Source: Vitellaria paradoxa
Lineage: Eukaryota; Streptophyta; Magnoliopsida; Ericales; Sapotaceae
NCBI GenBank assembly: GCA_019916065.1
Contig: CM034234.1
Location: forward strand, 10,197,844 to 10,261,843
Direction: 5' to 3'
Length of the DNA stretch: 64,000 nt
Shown here one piece after another: positions 22,852-33,100 of this stretch. The notes under the pieces were generated by a model. The model did no database searches. It was not told the DNA's origin and saw nothing but the letters and a program-made list of their open reading frames with translations. The translations under genes were made by a program, and so were the position numbers. Position 1 is the stretch's first letter; the number at the start of each line of letters is the position of its first letter.

Positions 22852-22938
22852 ATGGCTGACCAAACCACCACCTCCTCCCACAATTCCGATCTGGAAACCT
22901 CTTCCATCGGTCCTCTTCCGCCAGGAGATGATGAATAG
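22852..22938 (+). CDS. 28-codon upstream ORF overlapping the RING gene start
   Basis: ATG at 22852 (context GCAATGG: G at -3 and G at +4) opens a 28-codon frame, MADQTTTSSHNSDLETSSIG followed by PLPPGDDE, ending in TAG at 22936-22938. The stop lies 11 bases inside the main frame, which starts at 22928 in another phase. The main ATG has a weaker context. The uORF would therefore intercept scanning ribosomes unless they leak past it or re-initiate just upstream. The main frame has an in-frame stop at 22847 and no earlier ATG, so 22928 remains the only start for the RING protein as the sequence stands. A one-base sequencing or evolutionary frameshift that split an N-terminal extension is an alternative reading. 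Confidence 0.5.
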   Translation: MADQTTTSSHNSDLETSSIGPLPPGDDE

Positions 22939-23446
22939 CACCACAACAACAGGCTCCCAAGGGATTCTAGGCTCTCACGACATCGGAGGATTAGGCTACG
23001 GAATCGGAATCTCCGTCGGAATTCTCTTCCTGATCACCACCATAACCCTCGCCTCGTATTTCTGCAACAGGCAAGTTCAGCCTCAGAGGACTAGTCCGTC
23101 CCGAGATTCACCTGACCAGAACCAAAACCAGAACCAGTGTGTTGTGGATGTGGGGCTTGATGAAACTACCCTGTTGAGCTACCCGGCGCTGCTCTACTCC
23201 GAGGCAAAGCTCCGGAAAAAGGACTCGACGGCAACTTGCTGCTCAATCTGTTTGGCAGATTACAAGGACAGTGACACCCTCCGGCTCCTCCCTGACTGCA
23301 CCCACCTCTTCCACCTCAAGTGCGTCGATCCCTGGCTCAGGTTGCACCCGACCTGCCCGGTCTGTAGGACGTCTCCGGTGCCGACGCCGCTTTCGACTCC
23401 TCTCGCTGAGGTGGTTCCCATAGCTGCAACCAGACAGCCTGCATAG
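22928..23446 (+). CDS. ATL-type RING-H2 E3 ubiquitin ligase (ATL67-like)
   Basis: A single-exon gene of 172 residues, typical for the intronless ATL family of membrane-anchored ubiquitin ligases. Residues 21-46 form one hydrophobic segment (GLGYGIGISVGILFLITTIT...), followed by a short basic stretch. The GLD motif of ATL proteins is at residues 77-79. The RING-H2 finger is complete: C105, C108, C124, H126, H129, C132, C143 and C146, with the family's Pro before the second cysteine pair's partner (CPVC) and W136 four residues after C132, as needed for E2 binding. The short Pro-rich tail lacks further domains. The N-terminal GLGYG-TM sequence points to the ATL67 subgroup (inference). Substrate and partner E2 are unknown. 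An overlapping upstream ORF may control its translation. Confidence 0.9.
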   Translation: MMNSTTTTGSQGILGSHDIGGLGYGIGISVGILFLITTITLASYFCNRQVQPQRTSPSRDSPDQNQNQNQCVVDVGLDETTLLSYPALLYSEAKLRKKDSTATCCSICLADYKDSDTLRLLPDCTHLFHLKCVDPWLRLHPTCPVCRTSPVPTPLSTPLAEVVPIAATRQPA

Positions 23447-23899
23447 CCAGATTTAGAACAGTACGTTACATTGAACCCGGATTTGTTCTTCTTTCTTTAT
23501 TTATTTTTATTTTTGGTTTTTTTATTGCTTCCATATCATCTGTACACGACGAAACTTTTGCATAACTAGATTTAGAAGAGCGTGGAATTGAACCTTTTCC
23601 ATTTTGTTCTTGTTTTTCTGTCATTTGTGTACTCGAACTGGGTTTCGGAACTCCCAACCATTCACACGGATCTTTCTTCTAATGAAATCTTCTGTTACAT
23701 TTCTCAGACATTAGTACTTTCCAATCGTACTTTATGCCATATTTGAGGTTGTAAAATAAATCAAGCCACTCCAGCTTGGCCTCAACACGGAATATAAACG
23801 AACGAAATTGAGTTACAATTTCAAGAGAATTAGTCCAATATTTAAATATAATGTAAAGTATCAAACTATTTACGTACAAGTCACAATCTATTCAATTAA

Positions 23900-24061
23900 G
23901 AGTGCGTTTAGAGTAACAAAAATTACTTTAGAATGACAAAAATTAAGATAAAGTGAGATAAGTTGTGAGTTCGTATTTTGTGTATTAGAATAAAAAATAA
24001 ATAATTTTTTAATATTTTTTATCGTTTTTTAAAATTTTTTATCACTCCAAACGGAGTCTAA
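23900..24061. mobile_element. Short MITE, family A copy 2
   Basis: The left end AGTGCGTTTAGAGTAACAAA pairs with the right end ATCACTCCAAACGGAGTCTA. The interior phrase GATAAGTTGTGAGTTCGTA matches the copy at 7445-7572. Non-coding. Confidence 0.65.
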
Positions 24062-24839
24062 GTTTGGTTAAAAAAGATAAACAAATCAAATCTGAACTAA
24101 TTTTTTTTAAACTTATTAAATTTAACAAGTCTAATTTAAATACCTTACAATTTGGGATAATTTACACCCATGACGTTTGATGAGTATGGGTAATTTATAC
24201 GTAGGTTAATTAATCAGTTTATGCGTATGAATAATCTAAAAGCATAAATTTCAGTCTAATGACTAATCCCATGAGAGCAAGCTGATAGGCAAGAAATCAG
24301 TACTAGGAAATTGATACAAAAAGTTTGATTTAACGGAAATTATTGCCTTTGATCAAAAATTGAAATGCCCCAAGATCACCAATCTACTTCCTTATTCAAT
24401 TACCCAACTCAACCCAACACCTAATAACAAATTTAATGACGGCCTGATGGAGCAGTTGGTGGATAATTAATACTGCATTCAAACAGCAAAGTTTAGGACC
24501 AAAATTTTCAGATGCCAAAGAGGAAATGGTCCCAACCAGTGATGTAGCTGGGTTGGAGGTTGAACTGTACAATTAGCATCTTTAATTTTCCCCTACTCGA
24601 TCAAGCCTTGTGGGTTCACCTGCCTTTCACCTAACTCACCTAACAAATAAGAAGAAAACCCGAGGAACACAGAGTTTCTTCAAAAGAATAAAATAAATGT
24701 AGCACCCATAGATATGGATTTGGCAAAATTTGGCATACTTCATTAGGGGAACTGTTTGTTTCTGATATTGATTCCTTGACCCTTGTGGGTAAGGGTCCTC
24801 TCTCTGGAGATATTGTTCTCCTGCCATTCAAATGAAATT

Positions 24840-25420
24840 ACTGATTTTTTTTTTTACCATTCATGTAAAAAATAAAATTAACAAAAAATATCCAACTAGG
24901 AAAATTAATGAGCTAAAAAAATAATTTTTAAGTATATAGACAAACTTATCAAACAAAGCATAAATATTTTTTTTTTGGAAAACTTAATTTTAATTTTTTA
25001 TGATATCAAATATTTTTTAAGAAAAAATCTAGAATTATAATTTTTTATTATAGCGAGATAATTCATATTCATAAGTGAATTTTTTCAAAAAAAAAAAAAA
25101 TAGACTATAATTTTCCGCCCACTTACCAAAATATCTAAGAAAAATCAATAAGTTTTAAAAATATAGTTTTTATCACAAAATAAAGGTAGTTATGATATTA
25201 TAATTACATATTTGATTGAGTTTTTATATAAAGAATTTTATGTCATTATAAATACACAAAACATATGTGAAAAAATGTATAAGTAATTGTGTAATTTTAA
25301 TTAAAAAAGAAATAAAGTAGAGTGCAAAAGGTTGTTTGTGGAGTGTGAATTATAGGTCCACCTTTATTTAAAGTATCTTAATTAAATCATATTAAATGGT
25401 AAATTTCAATTTATTTTTTC
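24840..25420. repeat. Diverged copy of the Mutator-like element's core
   Basis: The segment around 25260-25330 (ACAAAACATATG, GTAATTTTAA, AAAGTAGAGTG in order) matches the spacer of the foldback element at about 44140-44205 in the same order. Looser similarity of AT-rich phrases extends upstream. The long inverted arms were not found here, so it is a fragment or an internally related element. Confidence 0.35.
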
Positions 25421-26937
25421 TTCAAAAAAAAGTTTCTCGTTGAACTTATTTTCAAAATTAGGTGGCATACATTTTCTTCTTCCGCCACAATTGAAAAAAA
25501 AAAAAATGATACTATACTATGGGGAGGGGGGGAATAATAAATCAATTATAAAAAATTATTCCCTTTTTTTACTTTTCTTTTATTTTATTTCTAGTTATCA
25601 AATAATAGCAATATTAATTTTCTTGATTTTTATTCAAATTTAAATAAGAGGAAAACATTTTTTATTCTCTTTTTGCTTCTACGGTCCAATGTAGGAAAAA
25701 AAATAACCACTTTTCATTCTTTTTATCATTCCCTTCCATGTTATTTTCTTCAATAAATTCCAACACAAAATGTTAATTGTCAAATTAATAAAAAACATGA
25801 CACAAGACAAAAACATGACAAAAAACACTTAGTAAGTAATTAAAATTTACAAGTAAATTTGCTTTTAAATCTCCTAATATGGAATTCTATCATTTTCCCC
25901 CTCAAGTTAGGCAATTATTATTATAAATAAATAATTATTAAAATAACTAAAGATAATTTTATTAAACAAAAATACCCTTAAACAAAGAAGAGATGATAAA
26001 AATACATTTAGAAAAAAAAATAACCTCTAAATTTTTCATTTTTTAATTTTTGTGTGATATTTGAATATCTTGATCAATGTAAAATATATTATGTTAATTT
26101 TTTCACATCATATACAATGAAATTATTGGCATTTTTTTAATGTAATCCAAACAATCATTGAAAAATTATGTTTCTGTATTTTTCTTTTATTATGATTTTA
26201 TTATTAAAATTAAGTTTTGTAAGATATTTTGATAAGTTTTAATAAAGTAGTTTGATGTGTGATTTGAGTAAATTTCTAATACCAATCTAGCATTTTACTA
26301 AAATTTGCTTTTTCAAAATTTTAAGAAGGGTAAAATCACATTAAGCAATCCTAAGATTTGATAAAAATATACAATAATACAAAAGTACTTTTATAGTATT
26401 AAAACTTACGCTCATGACTTTACTTTTTAGATTAGGTTACAAAATTCTTCTAATTTGATTTGATTCTCCCAATTGGTGCTTACTTATACTAAATTAATGG
26501 GGCTAATATATATGTACCAATCTTGACAATTCTGAGTTATTTTAGTCACTTGATTGTTCACCTTCGTTTTTTGAATAATTGATCACTATTTGAAGTGTAC
26601 AAATTATGACAGTTGAGATTTGATTCAATTATACAATATTTTTTAATTGAGGTTTATTTGAGAATTATAAAATGATTGAATATATTTGGAACATCTTTAG
26701 ATTATCTCAGTATTTATGCATATTGGCAAAGATCGTTTAGTGTAACTTTTAATAATGAGATTTTTCACTTTTTATGATCAAATGGTTAAAGGTTTTTATT
26801 TAGGACTTTTTGAGTTAATTCATACTTTAATCCTCTTAATGGCAAGGAAAATTTGTAACAAAATTTAATAAATAAGAATAATAAGTGTAATTTAGAAAAA
26901 AAATATAAGGGTGTTTTGTGCATTTTTGGCACCGTTT

Positions 26938-27692
26938 GGTGTGCTGGCCAACAAAATAAAACAAAATAAATCCCCAACAATCTCTATAAATCATTAAAAT
27001 TTTACATTACAAATTTACACATTCTCACTTCTACTAATTTAAAAAAAAAATCAATATTTCACTAAAAAAATTAAAAAACCCGAAAAAAGGTTAACTGAGT
27101 GCGAAAAATTTTTTTAACGATCATGCTCCTCGAGTCGAAAACTTTTAAACAAGTATCATTTTAGCCTGAACCCACGAAACCATTTGAATCCATTAGAACG
27201 GATTTGAGAAAACCGTTCTAACGGATTACCATTGTTCATCTCAAAAAAATAAATTTGAGAGAGAGAGAGATGAACTATTATTTAAGGATTTTTTGAATTC
27301 ATTAAAACAAAATTTGAAAAACTGTTATAATAGATTACCACTGTTCATTTCAAAAAGATAAGATTTAGAGAGAGAGAAAGAAGAACTATTATTTGGAAAT
27401 ATTTTGAATCCATTAGAACGGTTGATTTGGGAAAACCGTTCTAACAGATTACCACTATTTATCGCAAAAAAAAAAAAAAAAAACGATTTGGAAAAAATAC
27501 GAGAGAGAGAAGAACCATTATTTTGGGATTTTTTGAATCTATTAGAACGGATTTGGTAAAACCGTTCTAACGGATTAGTATTGTTCATCTCCAAAAAACG
27601 TGATTTGAAAAAAATACCAAACGTTAAAATTTACTCAAAATTACATTTTATCTCGTTTTTTTTTTTATTTTTTACCACTCCCAATGCTACTT
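26938..27692. mobile_element. MITE family C copy 2 with four hairpin units
   Basis: The left end GGCACCGTTTGGTGTGC pairs loosely with the right end, which reads GTAGCATTGGGAGTGGTAAA in reverse complement. After a conserved left half (CTCGAGTCGAAAACTTTTAA near 27128) come four tandem units starting near 27185, 27294, 27403 and 27534, period about 108-130 bp. Most contain TTAGAACGGATTTG...AAACCGTTCTAA, a hairpin, then GATTACCACTGTTCAT and a GA-rich stretch. This is the longest of the three copies. Non-coding. Confidence 0.75.
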
Positions 27693-28789
27693 CCATTGGA
27701 CTTTGAGAGTAGTTAATGTAATTTACACATATTAAGAAATTGAATAACCAATCGTATCCAATATATATTATAAAATTGCAAAGTTTAACTTTAAAAATTT
27801 AAATATTCGACATTTGAACTTAAATAATTTATTAGTTTATGTTATATAAATGTAATATAAAACAACATAAAGTTTGATTTGAATTAATAGGGTTAAAAAT
27901 ATACAAAATTTAAATTTAAAAATTTTATTAATTCTCAATTCAATAAATATGTAATCCTGAATTAATTGGATTCGCTACGTGAATTTTATTATTCTATTCA
28001 TTTTTATTATATAAAAATTTATAATTTATATATATATATATATATATGTATGATGTTTGTCATAATTAATATAGTTATATTAAAAAGCAGAATTTTATCT
28101 CTATATACAAGATGGATGTGAATATAATAATCAACTGTAGAGAATGTGATAAAATATGATAAAATTATGATTAATCAAATATGATAAAATTATTAATTAG
28201 GATTAATCTAATGTAGTTATGATAACCGTAGAGAATTATACAATAAATATGATTATTCAGGCAAAGTGTATCACATATTAATTATCTTTATTTTGTTAAA
28301 TTAAATAACATAACTTTTTTATTTGAAAAATAATAAAATAAGAAGATATTAGAATAAGAGAGTTGCAAAATAATAATACTAATAATAATAATAATAATTA
28401 AATTTTGATAATTTATGACCTGTTGATTTGTATACATAAATATTTACAAGATTATAACATTTTTTTAAACTAAAAACAAAACTATAACAAATTAAAAGGA
28501 ACGATAAATGAAAAGGTATAGCAACTTTATATGATAACATTTATATAAATATTTTATTTCTGTATGTTTTTAATATTTTATTTCTGTATGTTTTTATTAA
28601 TATCTTATTATAATACTATTTAAATAAACAAATACTTTTGTAAATATAAAATATTTAGTTAAATAAATATAGGGTGTTTGGAGGTATAAAAATTAATATA
28701 AATTTGTAAAAATTATAATGTTATAATTTGTGTTGTTAAATTTTGTATAAATTTATATATAATTTAGTAGAGTAAAACAGTTATTTAGG

Positions 28790-29875
28790 CATCATTGACA
28801 ACCATTTGGTTTTCAGTTTTCTGTTTTTGTTTTTATTTTTTTTAGAACTAAAAACTAGAAATTGAAAATTGAACATAAAAAATCATTTGGTAAATTTGTT
28901 TCCAAATTTCAAAAAAATAAAAACTGTTTTCAAAATTTTTAAAAATTATTGAAAACATAGAAAATGTGTTTTTTCAAGTTTTTTTTTTTTCAGTTTTCAA
29001 TTTCTTATACAACCACTACTAGTTACAACCACTAATTACCATCGTCCACTAATTGTTACCAACATCCCGCCACTGTCACTGCCGCCGCTACCTTCCACTC
29101 ATCTCCGATTTAACTCTAAATATATTATTATTTAATATAAAAATATTTAATTAATACATAAAAATATATTAATATATTAAATTAATAATATATTATTTTT
29201 ATTTATGTAAAAATATATTATATATAATTTAATTAATAATTAATTTTATCAATAATTAATTTAATATATTAAATATATTAATTAACTAAATTATATTAAT
29301 TATAATTGAATTTAATTTGTTAAATTAATATAAAATTATTTTTATTAAATTATTTTTAATTAATAATACCATAAATTATATTTAATATATTTTATTTTTA
29401 TTAAATTAAATTATTTTTAATAAAAATATAATTAAAATAAATACATTCAATTAATTTAAATTTAATTAATTATATAATTAAATTAATATAAAAATATAAA
29501 TTATTTTTAATAAATAATGTAATTAAATTATATTGAATATATTTTATTTTTATTGAATCAAATTACTTTGAAAAAACAATATAATTAAAATAGTTAAATT
29601 TATTTAATATTATTAATTATTTAATTAAATCAAACTAATTTAAGTAATTAAATTAAGTTAATTAAATTAATTACTTTAATTAATAGGAAATATATTCTAT
29701 TAAGTTATTTTTAAAAATAACTATAATAAATTATATTTAATATAGTTTATTTTTGTTAAATTAAATTATTTTTAATAATTAATATAATCAAAATAATGAA
29801 ATTTATTGAATTTAATTAACTAATTGTAACTAATAACTAAAAATTATCCTTATCAAATGTGTTTTTAAGTTTTTA
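28790..29875. repeat. Nearly pure A/T block, possibly an element core
   Basis: From about 29110 to 29830 the sequence is made almost wholly of A and T in TTAATTAAATTAAT-type words, with very few G or C. The left border contains ACCATTTGGTTTTCAG and runs of TTTGTTTTTATTTT; the right border contains CAAATGTGTTTTTAAG and similar T-rich words in the same strand, so a clean inverted pair is not shown. It resembles the core of the element at 8906-9891. Confidence 0.4.
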
Positions 29876-30088
29876 TTTTTATTTTTTACGAGGTAAAGGA
29901 AAACAAAAAAATTTTAAATTAAATACAAAAATTAAAAAATTAAATATATAAACTGAATACAAAAATTAAATTACAAATAAGTCCAATTTTGTTGATATTT
30001 CCAGCTAACATTCCTGATTCCCAGCGAAACCTACCGGTCGTCTTCGTTGTGTCAAAGAGCAATCTCTCGTCTTCTGGAACACCTGCTT

Positions 30089-30099
30089 ATATATATAAG
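30089..30099 (+). promoter_or_regulatory. TATA box of the ML-domain gene
   Basis: TATATATATAAG begins 64 bp upstream of the start codon at 30153, leaving room for a short leader. Assigned by motif and position. Confidence 0.5.
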
Positions 30100-30152
30100 A
30101 AAGCATATTAACGCGATATACATTCATCGCCTTGCGGCAGATTGGAGGATCC

Positions 30153-33100
30153 ATGGCGGTGGTTCAGTTAAAACTTGTTGTTTCATTTCTCCTGTTGCCG
30201 TGTCTGCTTTCACCTTTGATTGAAGCCACAGATGTTCACTACTGTGGTGAGTTAGATCTTAATTTTATTATCATTCACCTTGTTTTCTCATAAATTTGTG
30301 TAGTGCGTTTGGTCGCGCTTCATCGCAAATTTGTTTCTTTGGGATCAGATTAGGTTTTTCAATCTTGTGTATAAGGTTTTTCTGATGATGCTTTTTTAAT
30401 TGTATTTTGTTATTTTATTAGTTTGATGTGAGAATTTTGATTGTATGTCTGCCATCGATGATCTTGTGGTTTCTGGAAAAATCCTCACTTATTGGTCCTT
30501 TTTTTTTAAATAATTCTGTCGCCGAAAACTCAATTGGAAAAAGTAAATAAAATAATTAACAGTCATATTACAGTTGTTTGGATCTGGAGCAATTGGGTTA
30601 CTTTACTTGAATTTGGATTTCACTTTTACAAACCTTAATAGTTTACTATTTTCTTTACATAACCTTCTTCTTCTTCTTCTCTTCTGCTATGTTTTGATGG
30701 CAGTCAAATGGAAATTAGAAATTTTGCAATGTTTGGAGCATGGATTTGTTGAGTGAAAAGAAAATTGAAAGAAAAATAAAATAAAATTACTAGTTTGTGT
30801 ACTTTTTTTTAATGCCTAACCAAGTAAAATGTATTTTCTTTTTTCTCTTTTTTTTTTTGTTGACAAATATCTATTCTTTTTATTCTCATTTTTTAGCTCA
30901 ACTAAGGAAATGAAAGAAAGTTCACTTTCTCACTTTGTTTTGCTTGCTTACCATTTTCTTTCAATTTTACTTTCCCTCCACAAATGTATATTCCAAATGC
31001 GTTGGAAAAAAAATATATATATATTCCTTGAATGCCACTGCTAATTGGAGCATTTAACTGATATATTTGATTTTTGAAATTCATGCAGATAAGAGTGCTG
31101 ACTATGCTGTTAAAGTCAGCGGAGTTGAGATATCTCCTTATCCTATCATCAGAGGCCAGCCAGCTACCTTCAGCATTTCTGCATCTGCAGGTAGAATCCT
31201 ACTTTCAGACAATCTATTTGGTTTTCCTATTTTATTTTCCCAGAAATTTGTAGGCTTAATGTGCATATATCAGCAGAATTTATTCTTACCTATCACTATC
31301 CCATAATTTTCTAATCTGTGGAAAAGGTTCATTATGCCTCATTCAGACTCTAGTTATAGTTTCATATTTGGAAAATATGGGAATACAGTGAAAGAAGATA
31401 AGGGAGTGGTTTGCTGTAGTAGAAATAGGGGGGTCTAGTGGGGACAATGGCCTGCCAGTGCTCAAAATTTCCATTGTAATTGTGTGCTGTCTGCGGAAGT
31501 TTCATCCGGAAACAAAGATGTCCACCCCCTAAAATTTAGACAATTCAATACCTAATGTAATAAATCTAAATGCTTTCTGTGTTAGAAAGCAAAAAGCTTA
31601 AAAAAACATAAAAATAAAATAAAAACAGTATTAGATTTATCATCTATGTAATACATAATCTAATTCATAATCTTCGGGCTTCAAGCTTCCTTTTTATCTA
31701 AAGGTGAAATAGACACTGCCATTGATAACTCTCCTAATGGGTAGGTGACTGTGAGGCCAATGAAAGTATTAAAAGAAGGTGGAAAAATTTGAAGGTAAAA
31801 TTACATACGTAGATGATAGTTTTTGAAAACCTTTTGCACAATCTCTTGACATTTTGGGTCATTAAGAGGTATTGAAGCGGAGAAAAAGGGCTTCACCAAG
31901 TCTCAACAAGTGTTATTGCCATTTAGTCCTTAATCATGCATTTCAAACTAGAACTCGTTTATTTCTTCTAATGTACTCATGTTCACTGGATATGATAAGG
32001 GTAACGGTTGTGTCCTATAATATTTGAGGTAGTACCAACTCGTATTTGATGGTAAATAACATTTTCTACCCTTTCACATAGATGGAAAATCTTTTTTCCC
32101 TCTAAATTTCATTTAATTTTAAGTACATTTGTGAATAATAATTTTATTTTATGCTGTCATACTATATAATATGTAATACATCCAAACATCCATGATGTTG
32201 CCACGTATCCATCCCTGACTCTTAGGTACATTTTCTAATAATTTAATATTTTGATAGGTCCAATAACTGGACGCATACCCACACCCAATACTTATACTGA
32301 AGTCCATGTAACATAGCTTCAAACAACAGCCGAAGGATACAAAAGTTATTCTTGTTTCTACATTATTGTTCAAACAAGTGCTGCATGTTATTATTGCTTA
32401 GTATATTAAGTTTTCTCTATTAAATAAAATCATTTCCTAGTGTTGGTCCTTGATAATCAAGGTGCTAGGATGAGGAGATTGGCTATAAATCTTAGCTTTG
32501 GCTTAATTTGCACAAATTGGTTGCCCTCAAATCTTGAACTCAATGTTCTCATGCTTGGCATCTTGAGCTTTTATCATTGTGGGGAAAACATTCTCTTGCC
32601 ATTGCATTTAATAATTAAACATGTTCAATTTAAGCAGTTGAAATGTTCCATTTTGTGGAAAGATAAAACGAACATTAGTGTAATTTCGTTCAATGTTTCC
32701 ATCAAAATGCACCAAAATAAACCAGAACAATAAATTCAGTTGTTTTTATCTTTTCAATCTTTTGTGTTTTTTCTCATTATTTATCATTATCTATCAATTT
32801 ACTAAAGTTTTAGCCTTGATTTTTTTTGGGGATATAAATATTTTGAATTATCCAGGCATTTGTTGACATTGATTTATTTGATATTAGGTAGTGACTTTTG
32901 GTTTGAATTAACCGTTTTTATCATTTGTTCATTTAAAGAAGTTCCTGTTTTTGTATGTTAACCATTGCAATTTAGGCAATTTAATTTTAATACTTGCATT
33001 TAATAGAATAGCAACAAGTGATTGTTTTTGGGATGTTAAGACCAAAATTACTACACTATTTTTTCATTGTTATATTGTTATGTTGAAAACTCTACATTAC

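Larger units (their letters stand above)
23447..30085. other. Intergenic spacer, AT-rich and MITE-rich
   Basis: No gene is recognised. About 250 bp after 23446 should be the RING gene's 3' UTR. Listed elements inside are family A copy 2 (23900-24061), a stretch resembling the core of the Mutator-like element (about 24840-25420) and family C copy 2 (26938-27692). The A/T-only block (28790-29875) is also listed. Short open frames here are low-complexity. Confidence 0.55.

Noticed and set aside
22746..22949. Minus-strand frame opposite the RING gene start
   Set aside because: Antisense by-product of the GC-rich leader and coding start.
27325..27594. 89-codon minus-strand frame with repeated NSGNLLERF-type peptide
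   Set aside because: The periodicity comes from the hairpin repeats of the family C MITE and is not a protein repeat under selection.
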